From Smittia aterrima (lineage: Eukaryota > Arthropoda > Insecta > Diptera > Chironomidae), in the NCBI GenBank assembly GCA_033063855.1, contig CP093829.1:11108243-11172242 (forward strand): 64,000 nucleotides of DNA, read 5' to 3'. Both the position numbers and the translations under genes were made by a program. Below, in pieces: positions 14,074 through 26,400 of this stretch (position 1 is the first letter of the stretch; the number at the start of each line of letters is the position of its first letter). Under the pieces are notes generated by a model. It was not told the origin of the DNA. It ran no database searches and saw only the letters and a program-made list of their open reading frames with translations.

Positions 14074-17000
14074 ATGAAAATGCATGAGCAACGAGTATCA
14101 TCGCAATAAGTTCAAATTCTTTCATAGAAAATAATCGCGTTTAAAATTCATGTTCATTCAATTATCTCAAATGTATTTGGCGGAACTTTTTCCACCCGCA
14201 AATGTACGAATGCTGATACGCCCGAGAGAAGCAAAGGTAAAGCATGTTTAGGCAGCTTTAAAAGTTCTCCTAACTTCGAATAACAGCAACAATACATCAT
14301 GATAACTGCTGTTGCTTCTCTTTTTTTCCGTCTTTCTAACGAGATCATGAGATTTTTTATGGATTTTATTTACGACGATGCTGCCAAGGTGAAAAACACA
14401 TGCAAACGGTTTTGAAGAAGGAAGAAGTACAAAACACATTTGAGGATCTGGAAGAAAGTAAAAGCGAAGAAGAATTTATATAAAAAAAAGAAAATATTAC
14501 AATTTTCTCCACACCATTAGGGGTTTGTGTTCTCTCTGTTACTGGCTGTACTTTAAAAGGAATCAGGGAGCGACAGAGTGTGGGTGACGATAACAAACAT
14601 AATTCATGTCCCGACCAACTCATAAAAACAGTTTTTCTAGTCAAAAGCACCTGTTCTAGATAGAATTTTTTTTCCGCTTAGCTTTTTTCTCGTTTTTCCT
14701 TCTGTTCTGTTTTGTCGTGCTCTTTACTTATTTGAAATGATATTTTTGCATGATTATAGCAATTTAGAGCACAATTTGGAATGCGATGTGACAGTGTGAG
14801 CGAAGCAGTGGAACTCGCGGCTCTTCGTGTTAATCATCAACACTGTTTTCATCGCGTTACAACTCTGTCAAAGGCAATTTTAATGTTTGCTTTGTTTTAT
14901 TTCGTTTTTTTGTGGCTCGCATGAGACTGAAGGACAGAGAGAAACTCGAACCGCGTGCATTGTTAATGGATGTTGGGAAAAATCGTGAAACCTCATCAAA
15001 CATTCCTTGGAGCTTGGATAGTTCTACAGCTTAGAAGCCACATGAATTACACTCGGAAAACAATCGAGATTCAACTGGCGAGATTACTGTTGTTTCGTTT
15101 TGGAAAATTGTAAAGTGTTCTTAGTCTCACTTCAACGAGAAGTGCGGCTATTGTGTTCGATGCGAGTGACACGAAAGTGTTTTCGAAAGAAGCATTTACA
15201 AATTTTATCAAGTTTTTGTAATCAACAAATGCCTTTGAAGCACACATCTCGAAGCTTTTATTGCAATGGTTTGAAGTAGAATCATCCGCACTGAACAAAC
15301 GCTTTAGCCATTCTTGATTAGACGTTAGAGATCTGAACGGATGGAAAATTCCTCCAAGGCAATCAATAGCGAGAGTCACTCGAAAGGAAGGACAACAGTG
15401 ACCTAACTCAAAAGTCTACTCTTTTTGGTGAATACCATAGGATCTTTAATTATATTTTTCGGTCGTGTTCTCTCCCGTTCGTTCTAATCCGAGAGATCGA
15501 TATTACTGACAAAGCTCACCATGAGTTCACTTTTTTTTCTGCTGCTTTTCAAAGTTTTTTTTTTCTCTCTCAACTTTCATCTTTCTCTTCTGTTCGCTTC
15601 ATTCGACGCTTTTGCGGATGGAAATAAATAAATTTATGGCGCCATAAATAACGGAAAGACCAACGAAACAAATATTTTCTTTCATCATAATCTCATTATC
15701 GGCGGTTTCAATTTTTTCTCGCGGTCGAAAGATGCAAAATCCGTTTCTTCTCAACTAGAATCTCGTTAGGTTCTTGGAAAATGTGGAAATGAACTTTCAA
15801 TTCCGGAGGAAAAGTAAAAACAAGAGCTGTCGTCTCTCGGTAAGCTCTTTTCTATGTTATCGCATTGGCCTGCGAGAAATCCCCTACCAACACAGATAAT
15901 CAGCGCTCAGATGGCTTTGCTGTGTTCAGCAGAACTCTAGACTGGAATGAAAGCATAAAGTTTAGCGATTAACGTAGTTCTCCTATAAATCATCGGAAAC
16001 GAAGAGTGATTATGATCTAATCGGACATTTTTCAATTAATAAAAGCGCTCGAAATGGGAAAAGAATCATCGAGCGTTCCTCTTCGCCTCATTTTCGCATT
16101 TCCTCAAGTCTGATCATAACATTGAAGAGAATGACTCTCGATTGTTCAAAGCCATTGAGCCTTGTTGTGATGAAATAACGACGTCGACGACGATGAAATG
16201 AAAATTGAATGAGTAAGGAGGAGGAAGCAAAATAAGTCGAAGAAAGAAAAAAATTTGCTGATTATGGATCGAAGTGAGAATTGAATGAACAAACATAAAG
16301 ACGATTGTGTTCGCTTGTTTAATGAATTATAAAATAAATATCTGAATTCGATAAGGTTTCATCGCGATGTAGCACTAAGGAGAGCAGATTGAGCTTTGCT
16401 AACTCATTCAATCTTCTTCTAACATGCAAACACAGCCCCCGAGTGCCTCCCCATCAGACACTAAATTATCGTTTCCCTTTCACTCTCTCACTCACCCAAA
16501 GCTTTTGCCTTGTTGCGGATGAAAGGAACAATAAGTTTACATGATTTCTCCCACGGCTGTTGTTGAGCAGACTCCGGTGGAATAAAAGCCAATTGCAGCG
16601 ATAACAAGCGATGATTCTGTTCACGAGCGAGCAGAGTTAATTTTGCATGACTTGCCAATGAAGAATCTCTTCCTATCTCTAACTCGATTTGGCATTGATT
16701 CTCCTAAGTATTTCTTTCGATACAAGACTTGAAGTGAATCAAGGACGAGCACATCATAAATATGAAATTCATATCAAGTTGTGATGGGTCTAGGACGATG
16801 TTGTTGGTCTTCTAACGGCGAAAGGATAGGAAAGGGACGATGCAGAGCAACATTTAATACATTTTGATCAACTCAACTCAAAAATTGTGCCATCAAAGCA
16901 CTTCATAAAATGAGAATCTCTGCAAACGATGAGAAAGAGTCAATGGAACGAAATTGGACGACGAGAAAGAAAAAATGTGCTTGGGTATGCGAGATGGTTG

Positions 17001-20000
17001 TTGTTGATGCCATGTTTATGTCTTTACAATTCTGAATGCCACCTCTCGACGGCTGATTGAGGAGAACGGGTCGAGAAATGTGGCATAAAAGTAATACATG
17101 TAATGCTCACATTTCTTGATCGTGGATGGATAAAAATAAACTCGGTCGATGTAATTGAGCAGAAATTGTGAAAGACGGAAAATCCAACAAAAGCCATCGA
17201 AGAAGGAAAACAACAAAAGAAAGTTGAAATCACCAGCAAGCCGGCAGCCAACAAAGTGTGGTCATTTTTGAGAAAAAAAATATTTTCTTCTACTTTCTCC
17301 CTTGCCTACTCTCCTTTGGTCGTCCCCTCTCGAGACACGAGATGATGTGAAAAGCAGCATGTAATCAGAACTATAAAGCACCAGAAAATTACAGGCAACG
17401 ACTGTGCATTATTCATTTCCATTTCGCAACATTAAATGTTGCCGGCCCGAAAGAATCAGTCAGAGAGGAGATTGGAGGAGAAATATTAAATTCTTCCAAG
17501 TGAGCAAAGTTTAATGGCTGAACAAATCGTCATCACGCGTTTGGTCCTCGTACCTAGCTCTGGAGATTCTGTTTGATGATTTCGGCTTTCACGTGGCATT
17601 CAAGCGGCGATGAGCTTCCCCACGTTGCTTCCAGTGAAACGCTTGCCATCGCTTTTTAAATGAAAGAATCTTTACGTTTGTCAGCAAATTTGTTGGCTTT
17701 TATGTTGCGAATATTGAATTATGGTTACACAAACCACCGACAGCAGAAAAGAGAGAAAGACTGAGAAAGAGAAGGGAAACTTTGTGCTTTATTTATTTTT
17801 TCATAAATTGAATTTTCCCTTTCGGAAAGCACGAAACTTCTTTGGGGATTTTAAGAGTTAAGCCAGAAGTTTTCTATTTCTTCAGCAGGTTTTTATTTAC
17901 ATTATCCAACCAACAAACTTTTCCTCTTCCTTCTTTATCCCAAAGACGATGATAAAATCGATTCACGCAAATCGAACCAATCTGAAGTTTTGAGCGAGGG
18001 TGCAAAAGAAAGCAAAAAGAGAAGAATTCAAGCAAATCGTATATTTATTGGAGACACAGTCAGTGATGAAGTTTAACGTTTGAAAATTGAATTCTCTTCG
18101 ACGAAGGTTACAGTTTGTATCGTGACGGGCCATGCGAGTGAAAGAATTACGCAAAATTCCGAATGAAACGGCAGAAAAATAGGAAACGAAAAGAAAAGTT
18201 CAGAAACTCCTAATTAATTCTATTTTCCCACTTCTGCCTAACTAAACTTATTAAAATTGTTTCATTCCAGTTTTTTGTCGACGTTTCCATTTCTCTTTTC
18301 CTCGCCTTTCCACCATCGTCGACCTCAAAGCCCGAAATAAGGCGTAAATATTGCCATTTCAGATGTTGAGCGGCCTTGCGGATGAAAAGTGTTGGCAATT
18401 GATGGTTTGGGAAGTTTCTTTTTCCGTTGAGCGACTTGGAAAGTTTCCGCGAGAGAAGTCAAAAGGGCTTTCACCCGACGATTTCTGTCTGATTTTCACG
18501 AGACTCTTCCTCACTCAGCCACAGTGTTTTGATAGTTGAGAAAGCAGCAATAATCGTAAATATTATTTTACGAGCATTAAAAATAGAGAATGGGGAAATT
18601 ATTTCTTTTTCTCTGCTGCTTCCTGCAAAGGAGAGACGCGACTTCATTGGAATCTCGTGAAATAATTTCGTTTTGTCCTCGTTTAAGTACGTTCTACCAT
18701 GAACAGCGGAAATTTCTCAACACTTTCCCTTGATTTATGATGAAGGAACATTTTTTACTGTCTCCGACACCATTTAAAACTTTTCTAAATTTTTCAACTT
18801 CTAAGTTTCGTCTTCGTCTTTGCAAGCGAACTCAAATGAAATCGCTGAATCCAACAACTTTTCCACTCCATTTTCTCGCACTTACAGGCGTTAATCGTTA
18901 AAAAATGAAATAGGTGAAGTCATAAAGTTGAGCCGGTGCCAAAATGTTGCCTCTAAAAGCGCCATTAAAAATTAAACAGTTTCACGGGAGTCGTAAGTCG
19001 CACCGAAGAAAACAAAATTTATTGTCATAAAATTTTATATTGTCAGACTGTGTGTGATCCATTGAGTGAAGGAACTGAGCTGTAACAACAGGAGTAGAAG
19101 ACAAGACAACAAAACAAGGAAATTGTCATAGAATGCGTTGATACAGCTTCTTTCATCACAAAAGGTGCAAAAGCTTTTTCTGGGCAAAGGAGAAAATGGA
19201 AATTGTGAAACTTTGAAGTCGTAAAATGCAAGTTTTGTTCAACGATTTTAAACTTAGAAGTCAGAAACAACGAAAGGAAAGTGTCGCTAGCGAGGATGAC
19301 TTGCCAAATCGAGCTAGGGAGCCATAAATAAATATTTTTGTAAGTTGATAAAGAAACTGCAAGAAGATGGAATGGAAGTGAGCTGGGGAGGGTTGTTAAA
19401 TGCTATTCAAGTGAATGATCACTCAGTTGGGTTCTTTGAGGTTATAAATGTTTCGGAATAAATCTTTCTCGTCATGCGAGCGGAGGGAAAAGGAGTTTCA
19501 GCTCTTGGCACAATCGAATGAAAAAGTAGCAGAAATACAAATAAATTTCCTTTCTCGAAAATTTTGCCGAAAATTTATTTATTCTACTTTTTCTGGCTTC
19601 TTGGTTTCTCCATGTCCCATCCCAGCTGAACTTAGATTCTCGAGAATTTTCAACTTTTAATAACAACAAGCGGTGTCGAACCCTTTTTTGCTTTGCTGGC
19701 TGCTCCAGCTGCAGTTTCGTGTCGAGTCAGATGGCGCCCATACACAGCAACTTAAAATCTATTAAAAAACTAATTTGAAAAACTTGCTTCCGTTTCTCAT
19801 CCAGTTCAGTATGAACAGTTCATTATTAAACTCCGCTCTGCTTAGCCTTCAACAAAGCATTCTCAGCGTGAGTTCAGTGACTAAAATATGACTTGGTCGC
19901 TTCTAAGAAAATATGAGAATTCTCGTTGTGAAAGCGAGGAAAATAAATTTAAACCGCCATGGAGAGAAGGGCACATTCTTTCCCAGAGCAGTCTTGCTGA

Positions 20001-20763
20001 TGATTTGCCATCATAAACTTTTCGCATTACAAGTTGTTCGCAGTAAGAAAATCCATCATCGCTTACAAAGTGTGAATGCAACTGCAGGAGAATCGGAGAA
20101 TAGTCGATAACTCGCGTTAACTCTTGAGCTCGAGAGTTCATGAAACTTTTAGGCACTAACGAGATTTATTGCTCTCTCTTTCTTCCTTTAATGAATGAGA
20201 ATCCTGAAAATGCAGGCAAATTTATTGTTTATGATTAGCTCCGCTGTTTATTCAAATAAACATTGCAAAGTCAAATAAAGAAGTCGAGAGGGAGGTAGCG
20301 ATTTATTACGACTGTTGATTTCAAACCTTAAACATTTCACGCTTCCATCGTTCGCTGCAAAGCGCATGAAATATTCAGCGTTTTAATTGAGTTTTAAAAG
20401 TATGGCTTTTAGCACGGAAATAGCGGAAAATTTAAGAGTTTCACAAAAGTTTCAAGCAAGCAAGTTTAAAAAAAGGAGAAATATTTGAAAAGTTTTCTTC
20501 TGTCGCTCGGTGCTTCATGGCTGTCGCATAAACGGCGAAACTTTAAATGAATTAATCAATTAATTTACATCAAAAGCGAGTCTGCAGTTTTGCCTGCAAT
20601 TAGAAGACAAATTAGAGCAACACGCAGCGCGCGGTTGGCGGAATGTTGAAAATGTTAATTGCTCTTTGGAAAGGCGTCAATGTCGATGTGTTTTGCTTTG
20701 ATAGACATTCTCCAAGTTCCAATTTATGTAAATGTTCCCTCGGATTCTTGTTGTTGACGACAC

Positions 20764-21942
20764 ACGACGACGACGACGATGTCTTTGAGTTAAACTAATT
20801 GGCGTGAAGAGCCGAGGAAAGGAAAGGAACTTTGTACAATTAAGTGTCATCGTCAAACGATCTGAAAGACTCTGAAACTCTTTGCACGCCTTTCCATGAA
20901 TAAAGAAGCAACCGCTTCGAATGCTTTCGCTCAAACTTCAAATTTCATTTCGCTTTCGTGCGGCGGAAATAATTGAATTGGAAGTAATTGAGTTTATAAT
21001 TAAAATTGTTTATCAGGAATTTTTGATTTTCACTTAAAATTTTATGTGAATTAAATTACTTATCACACTTCTCAGCGTCTCAGTCTTGTCGTCAGTCGCG
21101 ACTGATGTTTACTCACTCGTAGCTTCAAAAAGTTCTGAACAAATTTGTTAATTTAATTTCTTTCGCGTTGACTCACGTGGAAACGTTTCTCTGAATTTTC
21201 TGATACAAGCAGATTCCCATTTTAAGGTTTTTCATTGAAACGACAGACAAAAAAAGATTTATCCGGATTCGTTATGCCTTAAGTGCCATGTTTGTAGGCA
21301 GAGAAAGCAGAGACGGTGATGACGACGACGACGATGAATAAAAGTGTTTGATGAAAAATCAATTTCCCACTTGAAGTCAAACTGTGCAATAAAAAAACTC
21401 AAAGAGTGGAATGAAAGAGTTCAACAAAATGGATCGTCGAAGGTGTTTCAGACATTTTTCATTCGATGCAGCAGAAACACGAGAATTCAAGGAATTGAGG
21501 ATATTTCTTCAATAATTCAAACGAAGCTTAGAGGAGAGTTTGCCGATTGATCTTTGAGTTTGCTTGGAGTAAGCTCAGGATATTGAGATGTAAACACTTT
21601 GCTTCCTGCTGCATCCAAATGAAGGAATTTACTCGCTTGCCCTCGAACGTGAACGTAAAGCAGATTACGAACATTAAATTGAAAAGACTTTGTTCGTCTC
21701 ATTGTAATGACCTGTACATGTCTTCTCGTCTCATCGTGGTTGGTCAATGGAAGAGAAAGCAAGTTATTCCGATTCTTTAATCCTCGAGAAAGCTTCGGAG
21801 GACAACAGGTCTTTAAAAAGATGAATGAAGGTATCGCTAGTCGGTGAGCTTTTTATGTTTTCGTTTCGAACTCTTCTCAACATAATTTATTGTAATCCCA
21901 TCTTTGCCTTTTGCATTCCTCTCGTCTCTGTCGTCGTCGTCG
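20764..21942. repeat. Cluster of three (ACG)n/(CGT)n microsatellites
   Basis: Short CpG-bearing trinucleotide runs lie at 20764-20779 (ACG x5), 21321-21335 (GAC x4) and 21931-21942 (TCG x4). A similar run is at 1892-1905. None lies in a supported reading frame. Confidence 0.6.
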
Positions 21943-23449
21943 TTGCTCGTCGATGAATTCTTTTTGCAAACCCGTAATTGAACGAGAGTTCTGCTTCACG
22001 AGATGAAAAAAAGAGAATTTCTAAAGCAAAGGGATCGATGAATTTCAATCGAGCACATCTCACAGATCGACTGATAGTAAAAGATTCGTGAACGTGATAA
22101 ACATGAAAGAAAATCTCTTTCGCATTTTAAATAAAAGCATCGCTCTATAAAATTGTTTGAGTGTCATTTAACGCTTGATTTATTCCTGGGATCTCCATTA
22201 CTCTGATATTAGCCTGGCTTAGAATTCTTAGACGTTAAAATACTTTCAAAGTTACTCGGAGTATTTAGTCGATAGCCGTGGGCAAATAAACAATCTCTCT
22301 CTCTCTTCCTTTGACGTATTAGTTCCTTATCCAAGCAAGTGCCATCAGCATTTAGCTCTTTGCGAAAGATTTAGCAGTCGAACTCGCTTCATCTTGATTC
22401 AAGTCAATTAAAGGATTACACTGGCTAAGAGAAATTAAATTAGTTTCAAGTGTTCACTCGACCAAAAAGTGTTCTTAAGACTCTCTCTCAGCATTTTCTT
22501 ATCGAAGCGAGCGAGAGTATGGAAACCAAAACGTATAAATGTGGGATCATGGGATTAAAAAGGCCTTCAAGTTAAATGATTCGTAACAGAGAAAATTGGT
22601 TGATTTCAAAAAGGAAAGCGAGCTTGAACTCTCATGAAAATCGTTAGTTTAGGTTCAGCAGCTGTAAATAACGCTTAACGAGGATTCATTTTTATATGAA
22701 GTTCTCATTGAAACTTTTAAAACGATTCTCATTCAAATGCAAACTTTTCAAATCTGTTGTTGAGAGTTTTTCATCATTCGGTTGCAAGACTTTCTAAAAG
22801 TTCTTCCATCACAAATCTGGATAAGCTTTTAATCCAATTTAAAATGCTTCGCAAATTACAAAAAGCAGAAAACAAATCAAGTTACTCTTATACAACAAAC
22901 GCTCAAACATAGCTTGAGGGAGGAGGAGAATAAGAAGCAGTAGCAGCAAAAGTCGCATTCGAGGATTTACAAACAAATAATTTCATTAGCTGCAGCATTC
23001 GTTTGTAAGCTTAACAGAATTTTCGAAAAAAAATTCTCCATTCGAGGTTTGTAGAAAAGATTAAGTTTACTTTAAATTTTTAATGAGAAATGTAATTAAA
23101 AATGTTCTGAGCGTTGACGACATGTAAGAGGATTTCTAAAGCCGGGCCCTCCAATTATTTCTGTGAATCCTATTTTTTATGAGAGTTTGCGCATTCAATG
23201 CTGCAATCAAAGTTAAATCATAAATGTAATAAGCGGCGACGAAGGCTTTGCTTCAATGCTTACAAGAGATCTTCTTTTTATGATTGATATCAAAACGATT
23301 ACAATTAAAAAATCATTACATATAAGAACACAGAATTTTCGTCGCTTTAGAGACAGAGCATCAATGTCTGTACTAATAAAAAACCTTCGTTGTTCGATGA
23401 AAGTCAAATTACAAGCGGCGGCTTCGTCGTTAGGGCAAATTGTTTAAAC

Positions 23450-23455
23450 TTTATT
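23450..23455 (-). terminator. Poly(A) signal of the YIPF5 homologue
   Basis: A canonical AATAAA on the minus strand lies about 40 nt past the YIPF5 stop codon, implying a very short 3' UTR. It is the only such hexamer I saw close to the stop. Confidence 0.7.
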
Positions 23456-23494
23456 AAGGGAACATGAATTTAAATTGACAATGACGTTAAGCTT

Positions 23495-26400
23495 TTAAAA
23501 GATAGTAATAAGGGCAAAGACGCCGTAGAATAGCGCAGCTGGATATGCGACGAGAATTTGCTGGTGATCCATTGAGAGGGACGTCACGAAGAGCTTTGAT
23601 GCAGACAACGCGCACCAGATAATGGAAAATCCTGTCAGAATTGTTCCGATCACTCCCCTTTTGTTGAGAAGCGTGGAGGAGCAGACAAGAAGAGAAAGAG
23701 AAATCAAAATCACATTTCTTATTCCCTCAATGACGTGTCTTTACTTACTGAATCGTGATTAAAACATTTATGCCTGATAACACCACCATTGGAAGGAGAC
23801 AGTAACCCAAAACTGAAATGACAGCAGCCAAAGTGACAGTGCATGTCGCCATTAATGAGAGCAGACAGTAGAAGGCCAAACATCCCAGCACTCCAATACC
23901 GTAGATGTACGAGAATGTCACCTTGCCCGACTGAAAATAAAGAAAGAAATGGCGGTGAGAGGTGCACTTCAAAATGGGGATTACTCGGAAGGAAGGTTCA
24001 CCCATTAATCATGGGTAAGCCGCAAATGAGACTCTACGTTAAGGAAGTGACACTCACAAAAAAAACTGAGAGAAAAGTTTTCAAAACTCACCAGCAGGAG
24101 AAAACCACCAAAAGCCAGGCAAAAAACTAATGGACCAGCCAGGTCTGTGTCTTCGAAAATGCTCTTCTCAGTCGTACGGAACGGATTCAGGACCGATAAT
24201 GTCTAGAAGCGAAGGAAGAAAAATAAATCGTCAGCATGAAAAGTTTTGTGCAACTTCACTAATGAGAATCGTCGAGCGTTCGATGAACGAGAAAATAATG
24301 AAAATAAATCTCGCTGTCGATCACACAAACAAACAAACTTCAACACTTTTATGCTCGAGATTATTAGCAACTACGTGGTTAGCCTTCGATATAAAAAAAG
24401 AATATTCTGAGCATCCATCCAGATTCCGAATTGCTTAGGAGAAATATCAAATGAATACTTCGTAGCTTCGAGCGTGTAATAACAGTTTTACACACAAAAA
24501 AGTTTTATCAAATCCGATTTACCATCAGAATATTAAAACTTTTACAGTTGTGATAACGCTCGCGCTCCTCCCTCCCGGTTGCTCATTCATATGACATATA
24601 TCGGAATAAATTTATTTGTGACGAGGGAAGGGAGCGAAAAGACGAAAAGATATCGAAAAAATAATCTTAACCCTTTTTCCGTTTCATGTGCTGATACAAC
24701 TGAAGCATAATAAGCAAGAGAAGAAGTGAGACGAAATGAAGGAAAAGTTCGAAAGTTACGTTGTGCTCTAAAGTTTCTGAAATTTTATATTTAATGAAAG
24801 TTTTAAAAAGTTTCAAATTTCAGCTTTTTAATTTCAGAAGTGGTAACCTAACATGTATCCAACTCTCAAAAGCTTTCAGCTTTTTGGGAATCATAAAAAA
24901 ATATCTGAAATTTTAATGAATCGAGAATAAGATAAAAAAAATATTTGACAAGTTCTCTCTTTTTTCTGACTGTAAGCCTCGGGCGATCTGTTATCGTTAT
25001 CAATATTACAATGTCTCGAATATGAGAAGTTAATTTGACTTTTCGTTTCAACTCTTGCTGCTGCTGTTTCAATGTAGAAGAAAAAAAAACTTATGTTCTT
25101 TCATGTATGCTCTTTATTCGGTTCACTCATCCCGAAACATAAGAAGGATGAAGCGCTTACAGCGTACATTCATGTTTCGAGAGTGAATTTACTTTCTAAA
25201 AGGTTCACCTCGATGAGCACGAAAAGCAACATAGATAAGTTTTAATTAAAAGTTTAATGTGAGCTCGCAAAGATTGCCAAATTAAAAAAAGAAGCATTCA
25301 ATTTTAGAGACATGAATGAAGCTTTTTAAACTTCTTCATTTAAATTATTAAGATCTTTATCACATGGGATAATGAAGTCAAGGTAAACAGCGGCGATTAA
25401 AAAGATGCATGAACATTTCATGAGAGCATTTAGCGAACGAACGTTTTCACTCTCAAGAAAGTGCACAAGATGGGAAATTGCTTTCGGAAGGAGGGAAAAT
25501 GTGATGTGCATACAGAGATAGCTTGAAGTGAAAGAGGAAGAAGATTCAATGTTTCGTTATGAAAGAGAGTCCATTAATGAAATACTGTTCGTTCGTTCGT
25601 TGCTGGTGCTTTCAACATGTGTTGAACACGGTGGCTTAAAAAGCATTAAATGATTTTAATTATTAAAATAGTTGTCATGATACTGAATTTAACTATGATC
25701 ATACATTCATAATCACACAAGCTAATAAATATTCATAAACAAGATGTTTAATGGCTGTAGAGGAACTTGTCACTGACAACGTTGTGGCGTTATGATACGA
25801 GCTTAGCTAAGCCGTAAAGAGTGAGAGAGAAGATGGAGAAGGCTAATCAATACCGGAAAGCTTTAAATTAAATTTGTCGGGTCTATGTCGAGTTATTGAT
25901 ATTTTATTAAGCACATTTTCCGCTTGCATAGCATGAAATTTTTCCTCAAAAGCAGATGTAACATGCTCCCTCGCTACGTTCAAGGGCCGCCTTTCGTATT
26001 TCTTTGAAGGGCCCTTGAATATCATCATCAGACTAAGAGGGAAAGAAAGATGAATTGTACGAATAAAATAGAAAAAGTCGGAAACAAAATGATTGATAGT
26101 AGAGTGGAAACTGTAGCTCTAACTTGTGACTCATTTATCAAACTTAACACACATTAAAATTAATTTTCTTCTCCCTTTTTCTCATTTCTTACAAGCAATA
26201 AAAACGTTTCAGCGAAAAACTTTACTTTTTTTCGTGTGAGGAGAAACACGATTCTCTCTTTTTCACTTTTCAAATTTGAAGGAATCCAATTAGTTAGATA
26301 GATTGACAATTGCAAGCTTCGACCGAGCCGCTCGATGAACTTCATGCTTCGTAAGCTCTCGCTTGATAGATTAATGGGAGTTCCTCTTTTCTAAAATGAA

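Larger units (their letters stand above)
8760..23449. other. Gene-free DNA up to the YIPF5 3' end
   Basis: No supported gene. Contents: the 13018-13117 inverted repeat, the 14051-14073 palindrome, a long pyrimidine tract at 15530-15600, a near-perfect 20-bp palindrome at 20119-20138, the ACG microsatellites, and GA/CT tracts near 11702-11735 and 22296-22312. Overlapping open frames on both strands at 11427-11667 show no family signature. Confidence 0.6.

Noticed and set aside
19671..19700. Minus-strand GGGTTCGACACC, reminiscent of a tRNA T-loop
   Set aside because: The bases flanking the loop cannot form a 5-bp T-stem and there is no acceptor, D or anticodon arm nearby.
1..22350. Shared string AAGCAAGTGCCAT at 5-17 and 333 bases into the 22-kb line (22333-22345)
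   Set aside because: A match of this length between distant sites is expected a few times by chance in 64 kb, and the flanks do not align.
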